Of a stretch of 26,675 bases of DNA, positions 1 through 8,556 are shown piece by piece. This stretch comes from Bradyrhizobium sp. CCH5-F6. Lineage in GTDB: Bacteria; Pseudomonadota; Alphaproteobacteria; Rhizobiales; Xanthobacteraceae. The stretch lies in NCBI RefSeq assembly GCF_001556045.1, contig NZ_LSIC01000154.1:1-26675 (forward strand), written 5' to 3'. The translations under genes and the position numbers were made by a program. Under the pieces are notes generated by a model. That model worked only from the letters and a program-made list of their open reading frames with translations. It was not told the DNA's origin and ran no database searches. Position 1 is the stretch's first letter. Each line of letters starts with the position of its first letter.

Positions 1-282
1 GGCGGCGGATTCGGGGGGCATGGTGGTGGTTTCGGCGGCCGCGGCGGCGGGTTTGGAGGCCATGGATTTGGCGGGCATGGTGGATTTGGCGGTTATGGGT
101 ACTATGGGGGCCTTGGCTTTGGCGGATACGGCTTCTACCCCGGTTATGGCTACGGGGGTTACGGCTACCCCTATTACGGTGCTTACGGCTATGATGTTGG
201 TGGCGACTGTTATCTCGCGAGGCGTCGCGTTGTGGGCCCCGATGGGCGCGTGCGTTTTCGCCGGGTTGAAGTGTGCCGGTGA
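1..282 (+). CDS. Gly/Tyr-rich repeat protein, C-terminal part (5' end outside window)
   Basis: The frame is open from base 1 to a TGA at 280-282, giving 93 residues with no start inside the window, so this is the 3' end of a longer gene. About 70 residues are low-complexity Gly-Phe-Gly-His and Gly-Tyr repeats. They are followed by a short ordered tail with a Cys (DCYLARRRVV) and the ending FRRVEVCR. This composition resembles exported glycine-rich, sulfur-globule-like or cell-surface proteins common in Bradyrhizobium relatives. The tail with two Cys residues around a basic stretch recurs in that group as far as I recall. The function is unknown. Another frame across the same bases is also open, but only because the DNA is repetitive. 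Confidence 0.7.
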   Translation, partial: GGGFGGHGGGFGGRGGGFGGHGFGGHGGFGGYGYYGGLGFGGYGFYPGYGYGGYGYPYYGAYGYDVGGDCYLARRRVVGPDGRVRFRRVEVCR

Positions 283-556
283 GATAGCGAGATCGGACGG
301 GCCGAAAATTTGAGCGAAGGTCCCGCGCGCTGGCTCATTCGCGTCTGGATTGATGATCTTGACCGGCTCCACGACCGTTGCTCGCGCTGACATAGTTAGG
401 CCGGAATGTCCGGCCGCCCAATGTGGTCGCGAACGCGCTTTCGTATTGCTGCGCTGGAACGGCAAGCAGCTCGTTCGCCGAGGGTACACCAATCGTTCCC
501 GCAGAGCCCTGCCCGCTTCGATAAAGGCCGGGGGCTGTGTCCAGGCCCGCTCCCTT
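283..556. other. Intergenic, no gene recognised
   Basis: These 274 bases lie between the Gly-rich gene and the end of the minus-strand alcohol dehydrogenase, so two transcripts converge here. I see no convincing ORF or strong terminator hairpin. Open frames through it have no ribosome site and no family resemblance. Confidence 0.5.
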
Positions 557-1582
557 TCAGAGGGTCATGACCATGCGGCCATCGACCTTACCGCTTCCGA
601 GGTCGCTGAAGATGGTGTTGATGTCCTCAAGTTTCGCCTTGTGAATGTGCGCCTTCACCTTGCCCTCGGTTGCGAACTGTACGGCCTCGGCGAGATCCTT
701 GCGCGTTCCGACGATGGAGCCGCGGATGGTGATGCGCTTCAATACCACGTCGAAGATGGGGGTGGGAAAATCGCCGGGCGGCAGGCCGTTGAGCGCGATG
801 GTGCCCTTGCGACGTACGAGCTTGAGCGCCTGCGCAAAGGCCGGAACTGACACAGCCGTGACAAGCACGCCATGCGCGCCGCCGCCGGTTGCCTTCACCA
901 CCTGGGCGGCAGCGTCCGGACTCTTGCTGTTCACGGTAACCTCAGCGCCGAGTTGCCGGGCAAGCGCGAGCTTCTCTTCGGTAACGTCGAGCGCGGCGAC
1001 GTGAAGGCCCATGGCCTTGGCGTATTGCACGGCGATATGGCCGAGACCACCGATGCCGGAAATCGCAATCCATTCACCTGGACGGGCTTCGGTTTCCTTG
1101 ATCCCCTTGTAGGTGGTGACGCCGGCGCAAAGGATCGGGGCCAGCGCAGCAAAGTCGCCGTTCTTTGGCAAGCGCGCGACATAGTCCGCCGCGCCGATGG
1201 CGTATTCAGCGAAGCTGCCATTCACGGTATAGCCGCTCATGTGCTGGGCTTCGCACAGCGTCTCCCAGCCGGTTCCGCAAAACTCGCACCGGCCGCACGC
1301 ATCGTGCAGCCAGGCCGTGCCGACCGCATCGCCTTCCTTGAGTCCGACAACGCCGGGACCCACGGCCGCCACGATGCCAGCTCCCTCATGCCCGGGAATG
1401 AAGGGTGGTTTCGGCTTGACCGGCCAGTCGCCTGCGGCGGCATGTAGATCAGTATGGCAGACGCCGGAGGCGACGATCTTGACGAGAACTTCCCCCCGGC
1501 CTGGTGCGGGGATTGGGACTTCTTCGATGCTGAGAGGTTTTCCGAATTCGTGGACTACCGCCGCCTTCATCGTTTTCGCCAT
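557..1582 (-). CDS. adhP: Zinc-dependent alcohol dehydrogenase, AdhP type
   Basis: This 341-residue medium-chain, zinc- and NAD-dependent alcohol dehydrogenase should interconvert primary alcohols such as ethanol with their aldehydes in the cytoplasm. The catalytic zinc ligands are visible as Cys42 (GVCHTD), His65 (PGHEGAG) and Cys152. The structural zinc site is Cys96, Cys99, Cys102 and Cys110. The Rossmann motif GIGGLG is at 176-181. The length is normal for AdhP. The start is ATG 1582 because AAGGAG lies 8 bases upstream; a longer frame to 1633 lacks a ribosome site. An FNR/FixK-like box at 1647-1660 sits at the right distance to activate it in low oxygen. The neighbouring aldehyde dehydrogenase, the expected partner for the next oxidation step, is broken. 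Confidence 0.93.
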   Translation of the reverse strand: MAKTMKAAVVHEFGKPLSIEEVPIPAPGRGEVLVKIVASGVCHTDLHAAAGDWPVKPKPPFIPGHEGAGIVAAVGPGVVGLKEGDAVGTAWLHDACGRCEFCGTGWETLCEAQHMSGYTVNGSFAEYAIGAADYVARLPKNGDFAALAPILCAGVTTYKGIKETEARPGEWIAISGIGGLGHIAVQYAKAMGLHVAALDVTEEKLALARQLGAEVTVNSKSPDAAAQVVKATGGGAHGVLVTAVSVPAFAQALKLVRRKGTIALNGLPPGDFPTPIFDVVLKRITIRGSIVGTRKDLAEAVQFATEGKVKAHIHKAKLEDINTIFSDLGSGKVDGRMVMTL

Positions 1583-1646
1583 CACCCGTTCTCCTTGGCT
1601 GGACCACATCGGCGGCCAGTTTAGGGAGCACAATGGAAATCAGACG

Positions 1647-1660
1647 TTGATGCAGCTCAA
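1647..1660 (-). promoter_or_regulatory. FNR/FixK-like box upstream of the alcohol dehydrogenase
   Basis: TTGATGCAGCTCAA matches the FNR/FixK consensus TTGAT-N4-ATCAA in 9 of 10 fixed positions. On the minus strand a possible -10 element, TAAACT (1623-1618), puts the box centre near -42, the class II activator position. The alcohol dehydrogenase ATG is about 30 bases beyond the predicted start site. The match is seen in the sequence; the regulation is inferred. Confidence 0.55.
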
Positions 1661-1822
1661 GGTCAGCACGGGAAATTGGTGCTGAAATTTCTATAGCTGA
1701 GATAGGTCACCGCGCTTTGCGGAAGCCGTCTGCTGATGAGGAGCGGCACTCCGGCCGTCCCACCGCAATAGCGGCGTGGACCGAGGTCCGGCGCACTACT
1801 CTGACCACAAGGAGTTTTCCAT

Positions 1823-3103
1823 ATGCTGGACCGGCCGATCACATCCGCAAGCAGTGTAAGCAAACTACGCGCGCGCTATGACAATTTCGTTGACGGTGAA
1901 TGGGCTGCTCCTGTCAAGGGGCGCTATTTCACGGACAAGAGCCCGATCGACGGCAGCACGCTCTGTGAAGTGGGCCCGCTCGGATGCGAACGATGTCGGG
2001 CGCGCGCTCGATGCGGCTCATGCGGCGCTACCCGGATGGCGCCGAACCGCCCCGGCGGAGCGGGCGCGAGTGCTCAACAAGATCGCCGACCGGATCGAGG
2101 AGAACCTCACCCTCCTTGCAAAGGTCGAAACCCGCGACAACGGCAAGCCGATCCGCGAGACCATGAATGCCGATGTACCACTCGCGGCCGATCATTTCCG
2201 CTATTTTGCCGCCTGCATCCGCGCCGAGGAAGGCACCATCGGCGAGATCGATCACGACACGATCGCCTATCATTTTCGCGAGCCGATCGGGCAATCTTCG
2301 CGATGCGCGGGCTGGGTCGCCAGATCATGCACTATGCTGCCGAGACCATCATTCCGCAGACCATGGAATTGGGCGGCAAGTCGCCCAACATCTTCTTCGC
2401 CGACGTGATGGACGAGAACGACGCCTTCCTCGACAAGGCCCTTGAAGGTTTTGCTCTGTTTGCCTTCAACAAGGGCGAGGTCTGCACCTGCCCCTCCCGC
2501 GCGCTCGTGCAGGACTCGATCTTCGACAAGTTCGTGGAGAGGGCGGTGGCCCGCGTGGCCAGGATCAAGGTCGGCGATCCGCTCGATCCGTCGACCCAAA
2601 TGGGCGCCCAGTGCTCCAAGGGCCAGCTCGAGAAGATCCTGAGCTACATCGAGATCGGAAAGCGGGAAGGTGCGACGTGCCTGACCGGCGGAGGCCGCGC
2701 CGAACTCGGCGGAAGGCTGAAGCACGGCTTCTTCGTCCAACCGACTGTCTTCGTCGGCAGCAACAAGATGCGCATCTTCCAGGAAGAAATCTTCGGTCCG
2801 GTTTTGTCGGTGACCGCATTCAAGGATCTCGACGAGGCGATCGCGATCGGCAACGAAACGCCCTATGGTCTCGGCGCGGGAGTGTGGTCGCGCAACGTCA
2901 ACAATTTGTATCGTGTCGGCCGCGGCATCGAGGCTGGCAGGGTATGGACGAACTGCTATCACGTCTATCCGGCCCATGCGGCCTTCGGCGGCTACAAGGG
3001 CTCCGGCTTCGGGCGCGAGACACACAAAATGGTGCTGGATCATTACCAGCAAACGAAGAATGTGCTGGTCAGCTACGATACCAAGGCCTTGGGTCTGTTC
3101 TGA
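1823..3103 (+). pseudogene. Aldehyde dehydrogenase (ExaC/AldB-like), frameshifted and internally deleted
   Basis: The start has a good AAGGAG ribosome site and encodes the normal N-terminus ([12 protein letters not shown]). After DGSTLCEV the coding frame shifts by one base at a GGG run (1972-1974). It continues in the next frame ([20 protein letters not shown] through YHFREPIG) to about 2294. There roughly 80 codons are missing: the segment that normally carries the GQIIPWNFP region and much of the NAD-binding fold. The original frame then resumes with [20 protein letters not shown], the catalytic Cys region GEVCTCPSR (Cys codon near 2483) and an intact C-terminus. The family is normally about 505 residues. 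The deletion also restores the frame, so one long ORF remains with a scrambled middle. It should be inactive. It follows the divergent alcohol dehydrogenase, its usual functional partner. Confidence 0.88.
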
Positions 3104-3479
3104 ATCCGAAGTCGCCGCGGTGCATTTTGTTGGCGGCAGCGACTGAACCCATTGGGCTGGAACGAGGTTTGAGGCTAGGCCTCGGCTCAGCCTCACGCAC
3201 CGGCGTCTTGAACCTAAGGGCGCAATCTTACGGGTTTTGCTCTGTGCACCTATCTCGGAATGGCTGCCTTCATCCCGGGTGCGACTCGCGAGAACCTCAT
3301 CGCGATGATCGCGCTCCATTTCTCTCCGCAGGCACTCTTCACATTTGCGGTGAAGTGGATCCCAGCGGTGTTCGCCAAGATCTCAGCGAGCCCAGAAGTC
3401 CTTCGACTTGATCAAGAACCGTCAACGCTGTGTTGCTTCAACACACGCGCGGACCGAACCATCAATACGCGGAGCTATC
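3104..3479. other. Intergenic, possible gene relic
   Basis: There is no recognisable complete gene. From about 3245 to 3400 the plus strand shows GC-rich third positions (encoding MAAFIPGATRENLIAMIALH and following residues), which looks like decayed coding sequence. It has no ribosome site and runs out of frame into the patatin start region. I cannot name a family for it. Confidence 0.4.
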
Positions 3480-4631
3480 ATGGATGCAAGCTCTATCAAG
3501 ATTCGCCGCTCGCTTGGCGCCTGGAAGCCTGAAGGCTGCGAGCGGATTGCGCTGGTGCTTCAGGGCGGGGGCGCTCTCGGCGCCTATCAGGCTGGAGCCT
3601 ACCAGGCGCTGCACGAGGCCGGGCTCGAGCCGGACTGGGTCGCGGGCGTTTCGATCGGCGGGATCAACGGCGCGTTGATCGCCGGCAACGCCCCGGAGCA
3701 CCGCCTGGATCGCCTGCGCGAGTTCTGGGAGACGATAACGCGCCCGACTTGGCCGTTCACAGCTGATGGGGACGAGGCGCGCGGGGCGCGCAACAACTGG
3801 TCGTCCCTCGAGGCCATGATGTTCGGGCAGCCAGGCTTTTTTTCGCCGAACGTCCCGAACCCTTGGATGAGTCCTCGCGGCGCTGACACCGCCACCAGCT
3901 TCTATGACAGCGCGCCCCTCCGCGAGACACTGCGGCGCTTAGTGGATTTCGATCTCCTGAACCAAACATCGACGCACTACGCTGCCGGCGCTGTCAACGT
4001 GCTCAACGGCAATTTCTACTATTTCGACAACGCACAAATCGAGATCACCGCGGAGCACGTCATGGCGAGCGGGGCGCTTCCTCCTGCGCTACCCATGGTG
4101 CAGATCGACTCCAGCTGGTATTGGGATGGCGGCCTCGTCTCCAACACGCCGCTGCAGCACCTCCTTGACAACGCCCAGTGCCGCAGCATGCTGGTGTTTC
4201 AGGTCGATCTGTTCAGCGCAAAAGGCGTGCTCCCGCGCGATATGTTCGACGTGCTCGCTCGCGAAAAGGACATCCGTTACTCAAGCCGCACACGGCTGAT
4301 TACGGACACCTATGCGAAACGCCACCAGCAGAATCTGATCTTGAGGCGCTTGCTCGACAAGCTAGGGGATGCGAATCTCGATGACGAAGAACGCGCGCTG
4401 AAGGACAAGCTCTGCAGGCTGCCGAAGATCACGATCCTACACTTAATCTATCAACAAACGGCCTACGAGGGCCAAGCCAAGGATTACGATTTCAGCGCGC
4501 AATCGATGCACGAGCACTGGAATCGCGGCTACCAGGACACACAGCGCACGCTTCGGCACACAGAATGGCTGGCAATGCCGGCCCAGGATGGCGGCATTGT
4601 TGTCCACGATATCCACCGTACGGATGACTGA
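3480..4631 (+). CDS. Patatin-like phospholipase
   Basis: This 383-residue protein of the patatin family is a serine lipid acyl-hydrolase with a Ser-Asp dyad. The oxyanion-hole motif GGGALGAYQAG is at 29-39, the nucleophile Ser58 lies in GVSIGG, and the catalytic Asp216 lies in WDGG. There is no signal peptide, so it should act in the cytoplasm or at the inner membrane face. The C-terminal third is the extension typical of bacterial patatins of about 380 residues (DUF3734-like, from memory). The start is ATG 3480, with GGAG five bases upstream; the frame is open further upstream but without a ribosome site. From memory, such patatins often sit near 3-hydroxybutyrate or polyhydroxybutyrate genes in Hyphomicrobiales, but no such genes are visible here. 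The substrate is unknown. Confidence 0.9.
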   Translation: MDASSIKIRRSLGAWKPEGCERIALVLQGGGALGAYQAGAYQALHEAGLEPDWVAGVSIGGINGALIAGNAPEHRLDRLREFWETITRPTWPFTADGDEARGARNNWSSLEAMMFGQPGFFSPNVPNPWMSPRGADTATSFYDSAPLRETLRRLVDFDLLNQTSTHYAAGAVNVLNGNFYYFDNAQIEITAEHVMASGALPPALPMVQIDSSWYWDGGLVSNTPLQHLLDNAQCRSMLVFQVDLFSAKGVLPRDMFDVLAREKDIRYSSRTRLITDTYAKRHQQNLILRRLLDKLGDANLDDEERALKDKLCRLPKITILHLIYQQTAYEGQAKDYDFSAQSMHEHWNRGYQDTQRTLRHTEWLAMPAQDGGIVVHDIHRTDD

Positions 4632-5012
4632 TGTTCAGCGTCCCGCGCCGTAGCTGCGAGTGGCGTCTCCGGTGAGCGTAGCCCGTCGGACGGCCGCTCG
4701 CAGAGTTCCACTCAGAACGTTCCGTCAGATCGCTCCCTTCTCGCCGGAAGCGAAGGCCGCGGCTCTGAGCTGCAGGGTCCAGGATCGCAAGCTCACGCGG
4801 CTCACAAGCAACAGGCGATCGATGCAGAGGTATCGTGGGATCGCATCGCAGATGAGGCTAAAATCGCGAGATCAACTACAGCAGCAGTATGAAGGCGGAT
4901 CCGCCGCCGAGACAAACTGATAAAGCGCTGGATCCGAGAAGCTGGCGGCCGTACCTCGACGACAGGCGGCTCGGATGCCGGCACCCGAGCCGGCACTACT
5001 TTTTCGTTCCGA
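4632..5012. other. Intergenic, no gene recognised
   Basis: About 380 bases after the patatin gene. Short open frames occur on both strands, but none has a ribosome site, coding-like codon usage or a recognisable product. The stretch ends where a remnant of the small repeated ORF family begins. Confidence 0.5.
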
Positions 5013-5092
5013 TATCCAATCCATGATGCAGTCCGATCTTCGAGGGGTCTTGATTTGGCACAAGGTATTCGCAATACGAGGTCCTAAGTTGA
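5013..5092 (-). pseudogene. C-terminal fragment of the small EIWYVSYC repeat-ORF family
   Basis: Read on the minus strand, this segment encodes TPRRSDCIMDWISER. It aligns with the end of the intact small protein at 10410-10640 (TPRRVVGSDSILDWIAER). The DNA just beyond the fragment's 3' end, TACTTTTTCGTTCCGATATC, also resembles the corresponding DNA there. Only the last third or so of the gene can be followed, and the N-terminal part is absent or too diverged to see. It lies back to back with a second, plus-strand copy that starts a few bases away. Confidence 0.55.
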
Positions 5093-5096
5093 TACG

Positions 5097-5298
5097 ATGA
5101 CGAGCCCCGAGATCTGGTATGTCTCATATTGTCCGAATGATGCGTCTGCTCGCGGAAGGCAGAACCGTCCGCGTTACCCGCAGGTTCAAAACTGAAATAG
5201 AAGCTAAGCGATTTGCTCAAGAAATCACCAATACTGCATGCAGCGTGCTTGCAGGCACCCTAAACCCGTACAAACCGAGGCGAGTGGTGGCAGCGTAG
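5097..5298 (+). pseudogene. Frameshifted copy of the small EIWYVSYC repeat-ORF family
   Basis: The start ATGACGAGCCCCGAG encodes MTSPEIWYVSYC, clearly homologous to MTRPEIWYVSYC of the intact gene at 10410-10640. The two share an exact 20-base match, GAGATCTGGTATGTCTCATA. The frame shifts around 5150-5165. The rest of the protein (RTVRVTRRFKTE, then AKRFAQEIT, then VLAGTLNPYKPRRVVAA) is then readable in another frame to a TAG at 5296-5298. The product would be about 65 residues of unknown function. The copy is inverted relative to the intact one, so inverted homologous segments bracket the GH15 and cytochrome region. Confidence 0.75.
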
Positions 5299-5654
5299 CC
5301 TTGACGAGCGGATCAGGGCGTCGCCGCTCTCGCTTCGGCTTCGCAATTGGCCTGTCGGTCGGGCGTCCCCCGCTCCGTCTTTCCACGCGATTCGCAAGCT
5401 CGACAAGAACTGATTCATCGGCGGTTCCGCAGTATCGAACTTTTTGAACACCTGTATAGTGAAGGGAGACCAGGATTTTTGCAGAGGTGCTACAAACTGT
5501 CTTCATCAGGACTTTGTCGTGGGCGAGACGAATTCCGTCGTGGACCCCGGGGACACAGACCAGCCAGCCCCGTCCGTAAATTGCGGGAGCTGCTGTTCGG
5601 GAGCTAACGAACCGGCGGCGGGTTGTAGGACAGCCCGCAACAGGAGCCCGCCCG
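5299..5654. other. Intergenic before GH15 gene
   Basis: About 356 bases with no recognisable gene. A short Cys-containing frame near 5444 has no ribosome site and runs into the GH15 gene out of frame. Just before the GH15 ribosome site, 5617-5638 contains an imperfect dyad (GCGGG ... CCCGC) that could fold in the 5' leader. I see no clear promoter or FNR box. Confidence 0.4.
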
Positions 5655-7463
5655 ATGCGATCTTTGATCGAAGATTATGCCCCGATCGGCGATTGTCAGA
5701 CCGCCGCGCTCGTCGGCCACGATGGCTCGATCGATTGGCTGTGCTGGCCGCGATTTGACGCGGGCGCCTGTTTTGCGGCTCTGCTCGGCTCGCCCGGGAA
5801 CGGACGGTGGCGCATCGCACCGGAGGATCCCAGCCCACGCGTCAGTCGCCGCTACCGCAACAGCACGCTCATTCTGGAGACGGAATTCGAGAGCGCGGGC
5901 GGTTGGATCACCGTGATCGACTTCATGGCCCTGCGCGGCGGGGTATCGGACCTCGTGCGTCTCGTTGTCGGCCGGCGCGGTCGCGTGAGGATCCGCAGCG
6001 AGCTCGTGATCCGCTTCGACTACGGCGCGGTCGTGCCTTGGGTCACGCGGCTTGAGGACGGCACCGGAATCCAAGCGGTGGCGGGCCCGTCCATGGTGGT
6101 CCTGCGAACAACGGCTCCGTTTCACGGCGAAAATCTCAGCACCGTTGCGGAACTCTCCGTCGAAGCCGGCGACACCGTGCCCTTCGTGCTGAGCTATAGC
6201 CCGTCCCACGTTGCGCCACCCGCTACCCTCGATCCGGAAGCAGCCCTGGCCGAGACCGAAGCGTTCTGGCAAAACTGGTCCTCGCGTTGCCGGCACACAG
6301 GGCCATGGCATGAGGCTGTGCTTCGCTCCCACATCACCCTGAAGGCTCTGACATACGCGCCCACGGGAGGAATTGTGGCGGCCCCGACCACGTCCTTGCC
6401 GGAACGGATCGGCGGGGCACGCAATTGGGACTATCGCTACTGTTGGCTGCGCGATGCGACTTTCACTTTGATGTCGCTGATGGACGGCGGTTACTTTGAC
6501 GAGGCGAAGGCCTGGAGCGACTGGCTGTTGCGGGCTGTCGCCGGCCGCCCATCGGAGATCCAGATCATGTACGGGCTCGCCGGAGAGCGCCGCTTGACCG
6601 AATGGGAAGTGCCGTGGCTGACGGGCTATCATGGTTCGCGACCGGTGCGCGTCGGCAATGCCGCCCATGGCCAGCTCCAGCTGGACGTATACGGGGAGGT
6701 CATGGACGCACTCTACCAGGCCCGGCGGGGCGGCCTTGTGATGCGCGACGCGAGCTGGGCCTTGCAGCGCGCGATTGTCGAGCACCTGGAAACGATCTGG
6801 CAAGAACCCGACGAGGGTATCTGGGAGGTACGCGGCGAGCGCCGGCACTTCACCCATTCCAAGGTGATGGCGTGGGTCGCCTTTGATCGAGCCATTCGGA
6901 GCATTGAAGAATTCGGGCTTAAGGGCCCGCTCGATCGCTGGCGCGCGGTGCGGCAGCAGATTCATGAAGATGTGTGTCGGAAGGGGTACGACCCCGATCT
7001 CGGCAGCTTCGTGCAATCCTATGGCGCCCCCCACCTCGACGCGAGCCTGCTCATGCTGGCGCTGGTGGGCTTTCTGCCCGCCAGTGATCCTCGAATCCGC
7101 GGCACCGTTTCCGCGATCGAGCAGCGCCTTCTGGTGGAGAATACGTTTGTTCTTCGCTACGATACCGAGGAGGTTGCGGACGGACTGCCCGCGGGCGAGG
7201 GCGCATTCCTGGCGTGCAGCTTTTGGTTGGCCGACAACCTGATCCTGCTCGGCCGACACGAAGAGGCGGGCCGCCTGTTCGAGCGCCTCTTGGCCCTGCG
7301 CAACGATGTCGGACTGCTTGCCGAGGAATATGACCCCGTGGCGCGCCGCCAGCTCGGCAACTTCCCGCAAGCTTTCTCGCATATCGCGCTCGCAACCACC
7401 GCGCGAAATCTGACGCAAGCGGCGAAGCCAGCACAAGCCCGCGCGGCCACGGCCGCAAAGTGA
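5655..7463 (+). CDS. Glycoside hydrolase family 15 protein (glucoamylase/trehalase-like)
   Basis: This 602-residue cytoplasmic protein has the two-part GH15 layout. An N-terminal beta-sandwich opens with the characteristic IEDYAPIGDCQTAALVGHDGSIDWLCWPRFD. An (alpha/alpha)6 barrel follows with NWDYRYCWLRDATFTLMSL, EVPWLTGYHGSRPVRVGN and QLDVYGEVMDALY. The EGIWEVRG segment carries Glu391, a likely acid/base residue, and the barrel ends with EYDP...GNFPQAFSHI. The family hydrolyses alpha-linked glucose from starch-like glucans or, in the subgroup this resembles, trehalose; the sequence alone does not settle which. AGGAG lies 8 bases before the ATG. No signal peptide is seen, consistent with turnover of internal glycogen or trehalose. 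It appears intact and transcribed alone. Confidence 0.93.
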   Translation: MRSLIEDYAPIGDCQTAALVGHDGSIDWLCWPRFDAGACFAALLGSPGNGRWRIAPEDPSPRVSRRYRNSTLILETEFESAGGWITVIDFMALRGGVSDLVRLVVGRRGRVRIRSELVIRFDYGAVVPWVTRLEDGTGIQAVAGPSMVVLRTTAPFHGENLSTVAELSVEAGDTVPFVLSYSPSHVAPPATLDPEAALAETEAFWQNWSSRCRHTGPWHEAVLRSHITLKALTYAPTGGIVAAPTTSLPERIGGARNWDYRYCWLRDATFTLMSLMDGGYFDEAKAWSDWLLRAVAGRPSEIQIMYGLAGERRLTEWEVPWLTGYHGSRPVRVGNAAHGQLQLDVYGEVMDALYQARRGGLVMRDASWALQRAIVEHLETIWQEPDEGIWEVRGERRHFTHSKVMAWVAFDRAIRSIEEFGLKGPLDRWRAVRQQIHEDVCRKGYDPDLGSFVQSYGAPHLDASLLMLALVGFLPASDPRIRGTVSAIEQRLLVENTFVLRYDTEEVADGLPAGEGAFLACSFWLADNLILLGRHEEAGRLFERLLALRNDVGLLAEEYDPVARRQLGNFPQAFSHIALATTARNLTQAAKPAQARAATAAK

Positions 7464-7787
7464 GCCGACGGCGAGTCGATCCGCGCCGCGTAGCGCCAAA
7501 AGCGGCGCCTTGTCAATCGGCGCCAGTCGGGCGGCGCATCCGGCAGGAGACGTCAAGCAGGAAACGATCGCAGGGTGTAACCAGCGCCCTCTTCCCGTGC
7601 TCAGCCGAACCACACAGCGGAGCTGCCGCAGACGCGCAGCCAGTCGCAATGCGTTTTCTTTGACCCCGCCTCCTGATCCGGCGCGGATCGGTGTGGTACG
7701 GACAACAACGCCACTTCTTCTCCTCTTCGTCCAGTCGGATCGCGTCGGTTTGGAAGTCAAGCATGCACGATAGCAGGCGCATCCCTC
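7464..7787. other. Intergenic between convergent genes
   Basis: About 324 bases between the plus-strand GH15 gene and the end of the minus-strand exported protein. The frames that cross it are extensions of the antisense of GH15 or lack ribosome sites. No gene, repeat or clear terminator is seen. Confidence 0.45.
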
Positions 7788-8108
7788 CTAGTCGCGCTTT
7801 CCTTGCTTCCTGAGGTGCCCGCCTTCGCAGCCAGGCGCGCCTTGGCAGATGCTCTTTAAGGTATGGTCCTTGATCTCTTGGTCTTGGCGCTCGATGAGCG
7901 GTGTCGTGCCTCCACGTTCATCAAGAGGCGCTCCTGGAGGTTTACGCTTTCCTGTCGGGGCGACGTATTGTGGGTGATGAGTGAGCGGCGCCAATTTGGC
8001 TTTTGGCCGGAGCCTCTCACCCGAGTCGGGCTGCGCGAGGCTTGCCGTCGTGGCCATCATAACTCCGATAAGTGCGAGAAGGAGTGCGACACTGACTTTT
8101 TTTCGCAT
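7788..8108 (-). CDS. Small exported protein of unknown function
   Basis: This 106-residue protein has a clear Sec signal peptide: a basic start MRKK, a hydrophobic core VALLLALIGVMM, and probable cleavage after TASLA. The mature part is about 80 residues, hydrophilic and rich in Pro, Arg and Lys. It has two cysteines (ICQGAPGCEGG) near the C-terminus, which could form a disulfide in the periplasm. I recognise no family. GGAG lies 8 bases before the ATG. A very good FNR/FixK class II promoter about 175 bases upstream points at this gene, so low-oxygen expression is likely. The multihaem cytochrome operon lies just upstream on the same strand, so a role alongside it is possible but unproven. 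Confidence 0.75.
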   Translation of the reverse strand: MRKKVSVALLLALIGVMMATTASLAQPDSGERLRPKAKLAPLTHHPQYVAPTGKRKPPGAPLDERGGTTPLIERQDQEIKDHTLKSICQGAPGCEGGHLRKQGKRD

Positions 8109-8287
8109 TGTATGTGCTCCATGTCATCGATCAGGCGATGGGCCTGCCCCGGAAATGCCTCCTGCCCACGTTATCCAGCTCGCCGCAAGAGTGCAGCGGC
8201 GCATTCGTGCAGCAGTCGCATGTGGACGGATTACGCTTCATCGCATCGGACCTGCCGCATCCGCCGCAATAAAGCGTTTCCATGAAC

Positions 8288-8328
8288 ATTATACGGTGAA
8301 CGGTCCATTCCATTTTGATCTGTATCAC
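8288..8328 (-). promoter_or_regulatory. FNR/FixK class II promoter
   Basis: On the minus strand the activator box GTGATACAGATCAA (8328-8315) matches TTGAT-N4-ATCAA in 9 of 10 positions. It is followed 21 bases later by a perfect -10 element TATAAT (8293-8288). If +1 is near 8281, the box centre falls at -40.5, where class II FNR/CRP-family activators bind. The transcript would have a leader of about 170 bases and then the exported protein gene ending at 7788. Geometry and sequence are seen directly; oxygen control is inferred from the family. Confidence 0.7.
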
Positions 8329-8556
8329 GGCGGTGCTCTCCACGATTGCATCACATTGTTCGGCCCCTTGCCGCGCACCTCTTGCAAGGCGCCGGTCGAT
8401 ACCGCGGCCCGGCTTCGGCTGACGATCCCGTGGTGAGCCCGTGAGTTGTACGCGTCGCACGTAATCTCGATGCCGCTTTCCTTCGCTAAATCGCGGATGC
8501 CGCGCGGCGATCCGGATGAGCATGCTTCCCACCCAGATTGTCGCCGACGGCTTCGG
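8329..8556. other. Intergenic upstream of FNR promoter
   Basis: About 230 bases between the cytochrome stop codon and the FNR-type promoter on the same strand. Long out-of-phase frames cross it, but none has a ribosome site or a plausible product. No strong terminator is visible after the cytochrome gene. Confidence 0.4.

Noticed and set aside
2270..3319. 349-codon open frame on the minus strand
   Set aside because: Antisense of the aldehyde dehydrogenase pseudogene; no ribosome site or motif.
5050..5063. FNR-like box TTGATTTGGCACAA
   Set aside because: Only 8 of 10 positions fit, and it lies inside the repeat-family fragment without a suitably placed promoter or gene.
5604..7760. 718-codon open frame on the minus strand
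   Set aside because: It is the antisense of the GH15 gene; GC-rich third positions keep the opposite frame open. The product has no motif, while the plus strand has clear GH15 motifs.
8131..8241. 36-codon Cys-rich frame in the FNR-promoted leader
   Set aside because: Weak ribosome site and no homology recognised; mentioned in a finding but not called as a gene.
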